Source of the DNA: Saccharomycopsis fibuligera x Saccharomycopsis cf. fibuligera
Taxonomy: Eukaryota; Ascomycota; Saccharomycetes; Ascoideales; Saccharomycopsidaceae
DNA length: 64,000 bases
Reading direction: 5' to 3'
Assembly: GCA_001936135.1 (NCBI GenBank)
Contig: CP012810.1
Span: 3,906,001-3,970,000, forward strand
In this document: piece by piece, positions 41,656-52,293 of the stretch
Layout: the number at the start of each line of letters is the position of its first letter
How positions within the stretch are numbered: the first letter of the stretch is position 1
Translations under genes and position numbers: made by a program
The notes under the pieces: model-generated
The model's input: the letters and a program-made list of their open reading frames with translations, nothing else
Databases searched by the model: none
What the model was told of the DNA's origin: nothing

Positions 41656-44600
41656 TCAGCTCCCAAACATCTTCAATTGAATATGTGACTGCTGTGAACT
41701 TTTTTGCTCACTACTAAACCTTGAGTTGAATGCGCTAATATCAAACTTAACTAAGTTCTCAGTCTTGGACTTTTGCTCAGTGGAAAGAACTTCATTCACA
41801 ACAACCTTGAAGCCTTCTGAACTCAAGTTAAGCAAATTCAAGAGTTTATCGTGTAAGTATTGTTTAAATTGTCCTGAAACAAAATCTGCGCCAAGTTTTT
41901 CATCATACCAGCAAATTAAGGGGATAATAATCGTAAATATTGGTACTAGCTGTTCTTTCTCAGAAAATTGTTTGCTGTATAAAACAATCATTTCAATAAT
42001 CACACGAGGGTCTTCTATTTGATCATTTTTGTTGACTAGCAACTTAACAAGCGATGGTATCAATTTCTTTATTATAGTGACTCCAGCAATACTGTTGCTC
42101 TTAGTAGCATAGAGTATTAAACTCTTAATAGATTGAATACCAACTGGCAAAGAAGCCCTTTCCAATAACGATGCAACCAAGCTATCCACAAGCAAGTTAA
42201 TGTCATCTGTGTTAATATTCACTAAGTTACCAGCAGAAGTTATGAATACCATTATCGTTAGAATCGAACTGCTGCTATTTGTGAAAGAAGGTCTAATCAA
42301 TTGATAGAAATAGTTGACCAAATCATGGCTTCCATGATTATTTAAGCTGGTTATAATTTGTTTGATGTTAGACAAAATAATTGGGACCAAAACATCTCTG
42401 TACTCTTCGTTTAAATATATTAGAGAAAACACATAAAGTAATGAAGAGAATAAATCTACTTCCATAACAACGGGAAATTTCTCAATCATGTTAACTAACG
42501 CACTAAAAGATTTCTTCAAAATGGTTATTTGAGTCGGTGTAAAATCCGTTTTCCCAACATCCGATCCAGCATAATCATCCCCAATGAAAGGGATTATATT
42601 AACAATAGAAATCATAATAACACGCAACAACTCAAATAGCTTGCCAATATTATCAGTGAAATCCTGTGCCGACTTGTCCTGCAAATTGAAATAGTTCAAG
42701 AATAAACCAGAAATAATATCAATAATCACCAATTTCTCCTCATCATCACTCACCAAAATTAATCTATCAAACAAATCAATAGATTCTGCAAAAACCTGGT
42801 CTTGGAAAATAATGTCAGAAGAAATTTTAGAATGTAAAAGCTTGTTGAGAGCTGCTAAGACTCTATAGTTATTTTTAGCCTTTGATGTGGACGAAAACAA
42901 TGATGTAGAGTTTTGAATTGATGAAGGCTTGATGAGCACTTCAATACATTGGGCAAAAAGGACAAAGAAAAAGTTGTTAGCATCATTTTCAAGCAAAGAA
43001 TAAATCAATTGTCCTTGCTCTTCAATAATACAACCAATCACATCAACAAAGTTGATCCAACATGCTTCGTATAACTGTAATTCTGCTTCCTTATCTCCCG
43101 GCTCCTCAATATCATTACCGTATTTCAAGCTGGAATATTCACGTAATGCCAATATCCACATAGGCACAAGAATTTCCAAGTATTTGTCGACTAGAGCACT
43201 AATTTGCTCAGAATTTTCTCTGCTATTCTCATCGCTTTTTTGCAATTTAGAATAAATTTTTAACTCTGCCCAAGCATTCAAAACCGATAACTTAATTCTT
43301 CTATTTCCTCTCAAGGTTAAAATTTCAACTTCTCCAATTTTAGGCTCGCCCTGTGAAGAGAACTCTTCTAATGAGGTAACCAAAATTCTTAAAATTCTAC
43401 CGCACCTATCAACAGAAACAATATTTGAACCAACAAACTTAGCGCACACATTAATGGCCTCGCTGGCTAGTATTGTTGAACTATCACTAGTGAAAGCTGG
43501 TGTTAATGCAGCAGTGATCTGTGCTTGTTGCTGTTCAAGTAAAGAAACTGAATCATAAAGCTGATCCTTAGCATCAGCATAAATTGTAATAATGTCGCCC
43601 AAAATGCTTATACCGACTAATCTCAAAGACATGATAGATGAAGTGGAAGCACTAAAGGACACTTTAACCAACTCCTGAATCTTAGGTTGAAATTGCTGAT
43701 AAAGTTTAAAATTTGTTTTTGCATTAGACAACAACAATTGAATAAGTTCTAAAACAAATAATTTAAACTTATGACTTGATGGCTCTTCGGACTCAGCAGT
43801 ATTTGAAACAGCGTTAGAGTTTGTGCCGTCTGCATCCCCAGTATGATTGTCACCATCAGCACTTTCAGCACCTTTAGCCATAGACTCAATTTCTTCATCT
43901 TGGATATCAACTCTAATGGTTTTTTTATTATGTTTTGTAAGAGTAGCTTTGTACGAACCGTACAATTCATCATATAGTTTGTTTCGATGAATTCTATAAA
44001 GTGTGTTAAGTACTGTAAACCACTTGATGTCAATAGATGATTCTAACCAGTACCGTATTAATAATTGCAAGTCCTTGAAATCTGGATTGAAATCAACACA
44101 AATCCATAAGAATTGTTTAATTCCTCTTTCCAAAATATTTTCTACTGGGAATATTTTAATCAACTGGAAATAACAACTCAAAACCCTGTTCAATAGATTA
44201 TGGCTTGACGTTGTTGGGAAAACCTCATTTGTATCATTGAATATAGGTAGTGACTGATTGTAGCTACCAATGGAGCTCTTTAAATTATTTTTCAACAAGT
44301 AGTTCAACACTTTGATGTAAATTTTTAATGAAAACGCATTCTTGTCAAATATCATCAAGTTTTGAATAGATTTCAAAGTTTCTTGCAAGATGATAGGGTC
44401 GCTCTCCACAAATAAAAAGCTCATTAGTAAATTTGAAAGTAATTCTTTTGATCTTGGCTTCAATTCTCTAACATTGGGACCTAATGACAAAATGATTGAT
44501 CTAACTAGTCTAGCAATGAGTTTATCAGATTGAAAGAATAAACTAAAGTTGGACGTAAGATTTGACGATTTGTGAATAGTATAATGATCATTAAGCAAAA

Positions 44601-47600
44601 ATGCCTCCAACTTTTCCAAGATTTGTGAGCCCAAGCTATTATTGACCGAAAGGTGTGACTCAACTAACGTAACCAACGAATACAAACTCCAATAGTGGAC
44701 AACAGGATGAGGATCGGCCGTTAATGAGAGTATGACATCCAAGATTGTGTTAAAGTTCAGCGAGTTGTACTTGTAAATGTCACTTATGATTAATACATCG
44801 GCTGCTCTAGTGAATGGATTATTATTTTCCACTATGTCATTGATATGAATATTAGTTCTTTCTGAAATATTTGGGAACTGTGATGACAATAAGGAAATAG
44901 AGTTTGCATTTAACTGGAAAATAAATGGCTCCTTCAAGTCTATAGTTTTTAACGTTTCCATGAGAGTAGGTAAGATATTGCTCTCCAAAGTAATGCTATT
45001 TTTCCGGCAAACAGATAAAAGACCATGGATGGCAATAGCAGCATTAATTATTATAGCTTTTACTCTTAACCTTGATGCTTTTTTGCTCAACAAATTGCCT
45101 CTCATCTGCTCGAGAAGTGACTGCTGAATTTTAGATGACAAATATGGAAAGACCAATGAGAATATTTCAATAGACAAATCAATGATTGAGGTATTCAAGC
45201 CGTAACTGAACTCTTCCGTAGAAGAATAGCTCTCATCATAAACCTTCAAGAGGTAATCGTTGGAAATTAATGCAGTAAAAGGATTATAAAGCACTTGTTC
45301 CTCATACTTATCAACCCAAGTCACTGGCACATAATGACTATATGTGTCTTTTCCCTCAATAGAGTCAGGCAGCACTTTTATATCCTCAATATCAATATCA
45401 GTTTTATAAGCTTCTTTAGCACTTTGATCGTGTTTGCTATATTTGACTGACAATTCAGATATAAACCCACTTTTCAACTTGCTAGATAATCCATAAGACA
45501 ATCCGTCATTCACAAGATATAAATCATGATTATTCAAATCTTCACCAACAGAATTACTCTGTTTGTCATTATGCAAGTGACTTTTGAAAGCTTTCAATTC
45601 TTTTTCTTTATCTCTTTCCTTGTCTTTGAGAGCTATATTAGCTAAAGTGTCAATTTCCTCGTTAAAAATCTCTGGATTGGAGAAGTTCTTCAATGCAAAA
45701 ATTAAAATTGAAGAATTTAAATCATTTTTGAGGTAATTGGACAATTTGATATAACATTGCAAGATTCTCTTTTTATGCAATAAAATTACAGCTTCCTTTT
45801 CATTATTATAAATATCTTCGCGTTCCTTACCAGTTAACTTGTTCAAGTTGGCTTCTAACGAGTTGACATATGACAAGCACTTAGTGAGAAGAAAAGAAGA
45901 CTGCTTGGAGATTTCTGGAGTTACAGAAACATTATTCAAAAAATTTAAAAGACAGGTTACAGCATAATTTCTAATTTCAAGATTTCTGAAGACTTCTTCC
46001 ATTCTTAGCTTTACCAGGTCAGACCCGTTAGAAGAGCCAAATGTAGACTGATAGTTATGAGTAAGCAAGTTTTTCCAGAAAATGAAAAATTGGGATATAT
46101 GAATCTTCAAAAAACTTTCATCAACATTCATCAAACCAGTCAATAAAGTCCAGCTAATTAATCTCTTGTTAAATGAAAGCTTTATTTCGGTAAGAGACTT
46201 TTCAGTTTTATCATTGTTGTTTCCAAGTAAATTAGAAGAGGTTATTGTTGAGACACTTTTCAATTGAGAGGAAGCAAAAGTCAAAGTTCTAGCAATCACA
46301 TCTTGAGAAACGTAATCTTTATCAATAATCTTTATCAAAAATGCTATACAATTAGCATAACCATGAATTTTGCTGAAATCGGTAACGATGTGTGAAGGTT
46401 CTACTCTTTTTTCTGCATCACTTCCTGAAACACCTGCAGTAGTTGATGATGTCGCGCCTACTTGAGTGACCTTTCTGAAAACAGTTTGAATTTCGCTTAA
46501 ACAGTAATTCAAAATAGACTGTATTTGGTTTGGAAAATTTTGACAGTAGAAGACAAAAGCGTTTACTGCGTGTATCCTTACTTGGAAATTTCTGTCACCG
46601 ACGAGCTTCAATAATATTAATTTAAGCTGTTCCTGATAATATGCAACAGTCGGGCCAAGATCCTTAATTAAAAACTCTAAAAGTTTCAAAAGAACTTGAA
46701 CGAAAACTGGATTGTTTAGTAATAAAGGCTCGTTATTCAAATATTCGCTGTCTATAAGTTTTTGTAGCACAAGTGTTTTATTAAATTGACCAAGTGATTT
46801 TAAATAGTACTTCTCATAAAACCAGTAAATTTGTGAAAACGTTTTATTGTTATTGAAGTTTTCAAGAGACAATAATGGATTGCTAACGAGTCCTTTAATA
46901 TTATCGAGAATTAAAAAGAAGTTTTCATACAAAAAGCCTCTGTTTTGAACATCATTTAAAGTTAAAAAGTGAGTTAAGGAAACAAACACAGTTGATCTAA
47001 CGGTTATATCATTATTTGACAAGTAGATGTTTGTAAAGAACGATAACACATTATCAAGGCTTGATATATTTTTTTTAAACAAATTTTTATAAAATAACTC
47101 CCCGAGAGCTTTAGCACTACTCTGTCGGACAACTTTATGATTACAGCTGAATCCCATTAAAAAGTAGTTAGTGTATTCTTTAGATAATTGGTTGACAAAT
47201 AGATTTTTATCTTTATGAGTTTTGGCGTTTATGGTAGAGTATTTCTTCTCAAACTCAATAAGGTGGCACAAAATCTCGAAAGCATTAGCAATTGGTACTA
47301 TAGGCAAATTAACTCCATTTATAGTATTATAATTCTTCACATCTTTGGTATCAGAGAGAAGCTTGATCAATTGCTTTACAACTTTCAAAAGCTTTGAGTG
47401 TATTGAATCATCCAATGTGGTTACCCCGTTATTTCTTAATATCTTCACAAGTAAGATAGTCAACTCAGTCAACGCCACATTGGAGCTGAACAAAGTCTTT
47501 GAGCTTCCTGCAATCGTCTTTATTGACTTGTAACAGTATTGGATCAAAATTGGTGCCAATGAAGTCAAATCATAGCCATAAGTATCGAAAAAATGCTGTA

Positions 47601-48153
47601 ATATCACGATAGCAAGCAGCTGTTTATTAATTAACTTTACTGTGGAACTGCCCGTAAATAAGGTATTTCTCTTATCATTGGCAATAACAAGTGTGATCAA
47701 TTTGTTTGCTGTATCAAAAAGAGAACTATTATTGACATACTTGAGCAAACTGAAACTTAAGATATAGTCTTTGGCAATGAGTTTGTCTAAATTAATTGAC
47801 AAATGTTGAACGGACAAGTCCAAATTGGCCTCTTGGTTGTAGAAATCCACCAAGTCATTAAGATTGGAGGTTATTTCATCAAAAGCTTTTTTGTTTGTGT
47901 CTTCATTACCTTCAATCTTCAAGTTGCAAAGATATGTGAAAAGCTGAGAAGCATAAGTAAAAAGAAGATGCTTTGCGTCAGGATTGTCCTTCAAAGTGAC
48001 AGAAAGTTCCTTGAAGTTAAACTTTTCCATGTTCAACGGTATTCCTGGAAGGTACAAACAAGTTTCAGTCTCTGTATCAGCTAGAAGCCTGCTGTTTCCA
48101 TCATCGTGGGCGCCAAGTGGTTGATTTTGTTTTGATGCGTAGCGTTTAGCCAC
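41656..48153 (-). CDS. LAA1: Giant HEAT-repeat protein, Laa1/HEATR5-like AP-1 accessory protein
   Basis: A 2165-residue all-helical protein without signal peptide, transmembrane segments or catalytic motifs, built of degenerate HEAT-type helix pairs. Landmarks consistent with the HEATR5/Laa1 family are VVRQSSAKALGELFYKN in the N-terminal third, HPVVHYWSLYSLVTLVESHL in the middle and long Leu/Ile-rich helical arrays to the C terminus. S. cerevisiae Laa1 is 2014 residues; it binds the clathrin adaptor AP-1 and helps localise it to the trans-Golgi and endosomes. A charged, low-complexity loop lies around residues 1415-1455. The start could also be Met42 (MEKFNFKELSV). The alternative is another giant HEAT protein, but size and motifs favour Laa1. 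Confidence 0.75.
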   Translation of the reverse strand: MAKRYASKQNQPLGAHDDGNSRLLADTETETCLYLPGIPLNMEKFNFKELSVTLKDNPDAKHLLFTYASQLFTYLCNLKIEGNEDTNKKAFDEITSNLNDLVDFYNQEANLDLSVQHLSINLDKLIAKDYILSFSLLKYVNNSSLFDTANKLITLVIANDKRNTLFTGSSTVKLINKQLLAIVILQHFFDTYGYDLTSLAPILIQYCYKSIKTIAGSSKTLFSSNVALTELTILLVKILRNNGVTTLDDSIHSKLLKVVKQLIKLLSDTKDVKNYNTINGVNLPIVPIANAFEILCHLIEFEKKYSTINAKTHKDKNLFVNQLSKEYTNYFLMGFSCNHKVVRQSSAKALGELFYKNLFKKNISSLDNVLSFFTNIYLSNNDITVRSTVFVSLTHFLTLNDVQNRGFLYENFFLILDNIKGLVSNPLLSLENFNNNKTFSQIYWFYEKYYLKSLGQFNKTLVLQKLIDSEYLNNEPLLLNNPVFVQVLLKLLEFLIKDLGPTVAYYQEQLKLILLKLVGDRNFQVRIHAVNAFVFYCQNFPNQIQSILNYCLSEIQTVFRKVTQVGATSSTTAGVSGSDAEKRVEPSHIVTDFSKIHGYANCIAFLIKIIDKDYVSQDVIARTLTFASSQLKSVSTITSSNLLGNNNDKTEKSLTEIKLSFNKRLISWTLLTGLMNVDESFLKIHISQFFIFWKNLLTHNYQSTFGSSNGSDLVKLRMEEVFRNLEIRNYAVTCLLNFLNNVSVTPEISKQSSFLLTKCLSYVNSLEANLNKLTGKEREDIYNNEKEAVILLHKKRILQCYIKLSNYLKNDLNSSILIFALKNFSNPEIFNEEIDTLANIALKDKERDKEKELKAFKSHLHNDKQSNSVGEDLNNHDLYLVNDGLSYGLSSKLKSGFISELSVKYSKHDQSAKEAYKTDIDIEDIKVLPDSIEGKDTYSHYVPVTWVDKYEEQVLYNPFTALISNDYLLKVYDESYSSTEEFSYGLNTSIIDLSIEIFSLVFPYLSSKIQQSLLEQMRGNLLSKKASRLRVKAIIINAAIAIHGLLSVCRKNSITLESNILPTLMETLKTIDLKEPFIFQLNANSISLLSSQFPNISERTNIHINDIVENNNPFTRAADVLIISDIYKYNSLNFNTILDVILSLTADPHPVVHYWSLYSLVTLVESHLSVNNSLGSQILEKLEAFLLNDHYTIHKSSNLTSNFSLFFQSDKLIARLVRSIILSLGPNVRELKPRSKELLSNLLMSFLFVESDPIILQETLKSIQNLMIFDKNAFSLKIYIKVLNYLLKNNLKSSIGSYNQSLPIFNDTNEVFPTTSSHNLLNRVLSCYFQLIKIFPVENILERGIKQFLWICVDFNPDFKDLQLLIRYWLESSIDIKWFTVLNTLYRIHRNKLYDELYGSYKATLTKHNKKTIRVDIQDEEIESMAKGAESADGDNHTGDADGTNSNAVSNTAESEEPSSHKFKLFVLELIQLLLSNAKTNFKLYQQFQPKIQELVKVSFSASTSSIMSLRLVGISILGDIITIYADAKDQLYDSVSLLEQQQAQITAALTPAFTSDSSTILASEAINVCAKFVGSNIVSVDRCGRILRILVTSLEEFSSQGEPKIGEVEILTLRGNRRIKLSVLNAWAELKIYSKLQKSDENSRENSEQISALVDKYLEILVPMWILALREYSSLKYGNDIEEPGDKEAELQLYEACWINFVDVIGCIIEEQGQLIYSLLENDANNFFFVLFAQCIEVLIKPSSIQNSTSLFSSTSKAKNNYRVLAALNKLLHSKISSDIIFQDQVFAESIDLFDRLILVSDDEEKLVIIDIISGLFLNYFNLQDKSAQDFTDNIGKLFELLRVIMISIVNIIPFIGDDYAGSDVGKTDFTPTQITILKKSFSALVNMIEKFPVVMEVDLFSSLLYVFSLIYLNEEYRDVLVPIILSNIKQIITSLNNHGSHDLVNYFYQLIRPSFTNSSSSILTIMVFITSAGNLVNINTDDINLLVDSLVASLLERASLPVGIQSIKSLILYATKSNSIAGVTIIKKLIPSLVKLLVNKNDQIEDPRVIIEMIVLYSKQFSEKEQLVPIFTIIIPLICWYDEKLGADFVSGQFKQYLHDKLLNLLNLSSEGFKVVVNEVLSTEQKSKTENLVKFDISAFNSRFSSEQKSSQQSHIQLKMFGS

Positions 48154-49252
48154 TCTCCGATCGCGCGCTGTACAACTTCTCTATAAAATGGAGGGATACC
48201 CGGAAATGTTGTACACTAAAAAAGCTGGTCGTCAGCAAACACTGAAGAATTGAATTGATCCGACAAACATCAAACTACGACAAAAGAAAAGCCACAAGCC
48301 AAATTGCATCCGATCTATAGATCTGAAAATAATCTAAAGCAATTAATTGTGTGATATAAGAATAATGAACTTTTTGATAAAGCGTCTGTATTGTGCATAA
48401 ATGAGCAACGTACAGGAGATAAAATAAAGCAAAGCAGCAAAAAGGAATATTGTGACAACTATTAAACTTCAAATCGCAAGTCAGGGCAGTGTTAAGCCAT
48501 AGCGATACGGGTTGACAATCTAATAGATCTATGTATACAGCACAACGTTCTCGAGAAAAGCCCTGACTAAAGTTTTACAAAAATGTGTTCGATAGTTAGT
48601 TCACTCAATCAACCATATCATGATCATACAGTGCTTGAGCAATAACTTTTTGATTCACTTTAAGCTTTGAATTCACACTACACTAGTGGTGTAGCACCTC
48701 CAATAATAAAAATAATAATAAAAAAGAAAAAAAAAAGAAAAAAAAAAAAAAAATCTAAAGGGCTTCGGTGTTTTGCACTTCAATGTGCACTTTATTGAAA
48801 AAAAATCAGCCACAGTATGAAATCTAGACCAGCTATATCAGTCTCAAACATCTTTTTGTACAATAGCTATTCACACCTGGTGAACTGTAAGCTTGAAAAC
48901 ATTGTGAAATTCTAGGAAGTCTGGAAGGGATGGCGGTTTTGCCAGTGTATTGTTTATTGTTCTGGATTCTAAATTGTAGATCAAAAGTTAACTGGCTAAT
49001 TTACCGGAGTGGCCGCAGTGCTCATATCATTCTCATATGGCGCTGATCTAAGCAGACAACATAATTCTTAGAGGAAGGGAGAAACGCACCCTCTCATGCA
49101 TATATACAAAGAAAACAACAGCTATTATCTTGAGTGATAACGGCCTGTTACAGAAATCTTAGAATTTCATCCAAGTTAAAGTTTCGCTTCGAGAGAGGCT
49201 GTAACTTCCCAGTTGTTTTACAGTGAGCCATCTGGAAGTTATACGCCTGACG

Positions 49253-49285
<33 letters not shown>

Positions 49286-50052
49286 CAGAGGCCTTGTTTC
49301 TTTTCACCTGCGGCCAAATTTTATATCTTACAATAGACGAGGCTTCGTGACAGTAAATAATAGAATAACTGAAAAGAAATTGCGCAATAGGTTTTTTCTC
49401 GCTGTTAATAAAATCTACTTTGCTTTGACTTTGTTCATTTCTTTTTTTTAACGTCTATTAAACCCAAATCACACTGAGAACTAGCAGATGGTCAAACTTT
49501 CAGTAGTGTGGGCTAATGTGTTTTACTCAGTTGCTAGCGGCCATGCCAAAAATCATACAAAAAGTTATTCACAATATTCCGTAGCCTGCGAACTCTGTGT
49601 TCATCTCTAAGGAGCTTTTGGCCACAGAGCACAGTTGTGCTTGTAATGGGTTAAACTGGCAGCGTTATTGCTGTTTCCGCTGCTTTACCCTGCAGGTACA
49701 TGCGCCTTTCTCAGCCTCTGGATGCAAGCAGATCAACATGTCGCAGCACAGAGATTCCTCAACAATCGGCAATAAACTTTGCACTCCGGCGAGAAACCAC
49801 AGAGGCTGATTGCCTTTCAACATCAATGTGTCAGTACAGTTTAAACTCTCTTATAAAAGCAAACTTACTTCAGTCGCTATTCCAGACGGAAGTGTTATGA
49901 TAGAGGAGGTGGGAAGAAAAAAAAACAGTATATAAAGTACTCATAGTCTCAAATTTTATTGGAAAATACATCTCTCTTTTTTTAATTCAAATATTACATC
50001 TTTAACTGATCTTGTCTTCGTCTATAACACTCATTTACATTTCCACATCAAA
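48154..50052. other. 1.9-kb gene-free stretch
   Basis: Promoter of the LAA1-like gene and long upstream region of the secreted repeat protein. It holds an imperfect palindrome (ctacactagtggtgtag) at about 48679-48695, A-rich tracts at 48720-48753, an A31 run at 49253-49283 and a TATATAAA box at 49929-49936. No credible ORF. Confidence 0.55.
49929..49936 (+). promoter_or_regulatory. TATA box of the secreted repeat protein
   Basis: TATATAAA 117 bp before the ATG at 50053, followed by a T-rich then A/C-rich leader. Confidence 0.6.
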
Positions 50053-50520
50053 ATGCAACTTTCACTCGCCGCTGCTTCTATTGCCCTCTTAGGCACCGCT
50101 AAGGGTGCCGCTATTTCTCCTGTCTCTGGGTCTGTTCCGCCTCTGCCAGCTGGCAATGCTACAGCTCCTTTCCCATCTGGTAACTTAACAGCTCCTTTCC
50201 CATCTGGTAACTTAACAGCTCCTTTCCCATCTGGCAACTTAACAGCTCCTTTCCCATCTGGTAACACTAGTAACAGCACTGTCCCACCACTACCATCCGG
50301 TAACAACACCGTTATACCAGTCCCTGAAGCCACCACTTTACATAGAAGACACTGGTCTCCAACCCACAATGCTACTGCTCCACCACCAGGCTTAAACGCT
50401 ACAGCTCCACCACCAGGCTTAAACGCTACAGCTCCACCACCAGGCTTAAACGCTACAGCTCCACCACCAGGCTTAAACGCTACAGCTCCACCATCATCAG
50501 CACCATTAACACTCGTTTAG
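50053..50520 (+). CDS. Secreted sequon-repeat protein with an internal Kex2-type site
   Basis: A 155-residue protein with a clear signal peptide (MQLSLAAASIALLGTAKG, cleavage near Ala19/20). It has two tandem arrays of nine-residue repeats. Residues 35-70 are four units of the N-x-T-A-P-F-P-S-G type; residues 106-141 are four units of NATAPPPGL plus a partial fifth. Each unit is coded by 27 bp and starts with an N-glycosylation sequon. Between the arrays, LHRRHW (96-101) carries an Arg-Arg pair of the kind cut by Kex2, which would release two differently repeated glycopeptides. There is no GPI signal and no other domain. No family recognised. A Pro/Thr-rich wall or secreted glycopeptide is the natural reading; function unknown. 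Confidence 0.72.
   Translation: MQLSLAAASIALLGTAKGAAISPVSGSVPPLPAGNATAPFPSGNLTAPFPSGNLTAPFPSGNLTAPFPSGNTSNSTVPPLPSGNNTVIPVPEATTLHRRHWSPTHNATAPPPGLNATAPPPGLNATAPPPGLNATAPPPGLNATAPPSSAPLTLV
50155..50262. repeat. 27-bp tandem repeat, type A (4 units)
   Basis: Four nearly identical 27-bp units coding N-[AL]-T-A-P-F-P-S-G in the secreted repeat protein. Confidence 0.9.
50368..50475. repeat. 27-bp tandem repeat, type B (4 units plus partial)
   Basis: Four 27-bp units coding NATAPPPGL, with a partial fifth to about 50493. Near identity between units implies recent expansion or homogenisation. Confidence 0.9.
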
Positions 50521-50856
50521 GTAGCCGAATCAACAGATCTGGTTATTCTGCCGTTTACTTTTTATACTTTCCTTTAACTCCGTTTTTCCTCGGTCTTTGT
50601 TCTAGTTCTTTACTTTTGATTCTTTTTTATCTTTATATTTCATTATTCTTTACTTATTTTTTATTTTGATTTTTTTTAGGGGGTTCTTATATTCTAGTGC
50701 TTCACTGGTTTGTACATGATTTTGCTTTCTTCTGATTGAATAAACACACAATTTACATTTATACAAAAATTGCACAGTTGAAAAGTAATATTTCTATATT
50801 CACTATTCACATATTGATAGCCATAAAATAAATTATTATACTTATGATGATTTCTT
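50521..50856. other. Convergent intergenic region
   Basis: T-rich 3' flanks of the secreted repeat protein and the CLPTM1-like gene; nothing else seen. Confidence 0.5.
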
Positions 50857-52293
50857 TTACAAAAAGTAATACGCAATGTTTATCATATCAATAAGTCCGT
50901 TCCTAAAATGGTTAGCCGGCCAGCTCAAAAGTCCAGACTCAATCCAGGAATAGCTATTAAAGTATTGTAATATCAACAGAACAAAACTATTTGCCCATAA
51001 AAAGCAGCACATCACGTTCCAGCTATCAGCCACTTTAATCTCAAGATTTATATACTCTTCATCTTCAATATCATCATCATTTAAACCGCAACCCGGCACA
51101 CGTACTAGCTGATTCTTTTGAGATGCAAACCGATGATAATACACCACTGGGTAGTATAAGGAAATGGTCCCTGAAAGCTTGTCTCTTCTGTTTGTTCTGT
51201 CCAAATCAATAGCATTTCGCATGTATTGTGGTAACATTGGATATTCTAAAATATTGTGCCCTTTTGATGAATGATGGATAATGAAGGAAAGCAGTGGATT
51301 AATGAACAAATCGCCACTAACATGGGCTATCACAAGCTCTTCTTTTGATATCTCTACCGTTTTGTGAAACACATTGTTTAAGTCTTTGAGCTTCGTCGTA
51401 GAATCACTGGCCTTATTCCCATGAGCCAGCAAGTACAAATGCACGAAAATAGGCAGATCACTTTGAGCCAACTTGACAAGTTTTTTCCGAGAAAACTTCA
51501 ACTGTAGATTTTCTTTCAATAACTCGTTATTGTTGAGCCTCAAACCTGTAACAACTAAGTTTGGCTCAGACAAAATGTTTTTAGGATGGCTTATGTTGAA
51601 GTTCCGTTTGGTGTTTACGAGAACTCTCAAATCATACTGATCTGGGCCATTGTTAGTATCTATGCTGTCCCTAAGATTATTAGACCATAAAGGCAAAATT
51701 TTCTGTGGCGGTAGTCTAGAATTGATGTAAACAATGTCTTCTTTAGTTGGCCCTTCTTTAGGTATGTTGGTTTGTCTCTTAGGCATCACTACTTGCGTAA
51801 AATCAGACATCTTCAATGAGGCAATGTAAGATTTTGAGGATAAGTATTCCTGTGGCGACACCCCTTCTGGTGTCTTGAGCCCAATATTTATCAATTCATT
51901 GGCTTTCATAACTTGGCCTTTGTAACTACTACTGCTGCTGCTGCTGCTGCTTGCTGGCTGTGAGTCTCCAAGTAAGTGTCCATTATTGTTATTCACTTGG
52001 CCGCTGTCACTCAGTTCAGTATCAGACAATTTTTCAAGCACGTGGAAAAGTAGATTAACTGCTAGCACTAAAAGAGCAACATACTTTATTACATCAGCAA
52101 TTTGACTAAACCAAGATGTACCTTTTTCTTCGGTATATGTTGATTCTCCAATCACTGGTAGTGATTTGTCCTTCGCTTGTTGAAATCGCTGCTGGCCAAC
52201 GCCGCTTTGTTGTTTCACGCCCGTCAGCAACGACGTGTTCACCTCATTAATATCTTTTTCTTTCAAAGTTGCTCTATGTATGCTTCTTGCCAT
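50857..52293 (-). CDS. Membrane protein with CLPTM1-like lumenal domain (tentative)
   Basis: A 478-residue protein with a hydrophilic N terminus, one transmembrane segment at about residues 70-88 (YVALLVLAVNLLFHV), a long soluble domain and a second hydrophobic segment near 425-445 (CCFLWANSFVLLILQYF). The soluble domain has features reminiscent of CLPTM1 proteins: an early LW-SNNLRDS region, beta-rich LRVLVN, DLPIFVHLYLLAHG, and SLYYPVVYYHRF before a variable loop and the next membrane segment. CLPTM1 members are ER/plasma-membrane proteins with several C-terminal helices and lipid-scramblase or trafficking roles. Here only one strong helix and one weak amphipathic stretch (NGLIDMINIAYYFL) follow, so it is either a shortened relative or a different fungal family. 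The residue similarity is impressionistic. Confidence 0.5.
   Translation of the reverse strand: MARSIHRATLKEKDINEVNTSLLTGVKQQSGVGQQRFQQAKDKSLPVIGESTYTEEKGTSWFSQIADVIKYVALLVLAVNLLFHVLEKLSDTELSDSGQVNNNNGHLLGDSQPASSSSSSSSSYKGQVMKANELINIGLKTPEGVSPQEYLSSKSYIASLKMSDFTQVVMPKRQTNIPKEGPTKEDIVYINSRLPPQKILPLWSNNLRDSIDTNNGPDQYDLRVLVNTKRNFNISHPKNILSEPNLVVTGLRLNNNELLKENLQLKFSRKKLVKLAQSDLPIFVHLYLLAHGNKASDSTTKLKDLNNVFHKTVEISKEELVIAHVSGDLFINPLLSFIIHHSSKGHNILEYPMLPQYMRNAIDLDRTNRRDKLSGTISLYYPVVYYHRFASQKNQLVRVPGCGLNDDDIEDEEYINLEIKVADSWNVMCCFLWANSFVLLILQYFNSYSWIESGLLSWPANHFRNGLIDMINIAYYFL

Noticed and set aside
50053-50520. Alpha-factor-type pheromone precursor
   Set aside because: Repeats lack a pheromone-like core and are not each bounded by Kex2 sites; there is a single dibasic pair.
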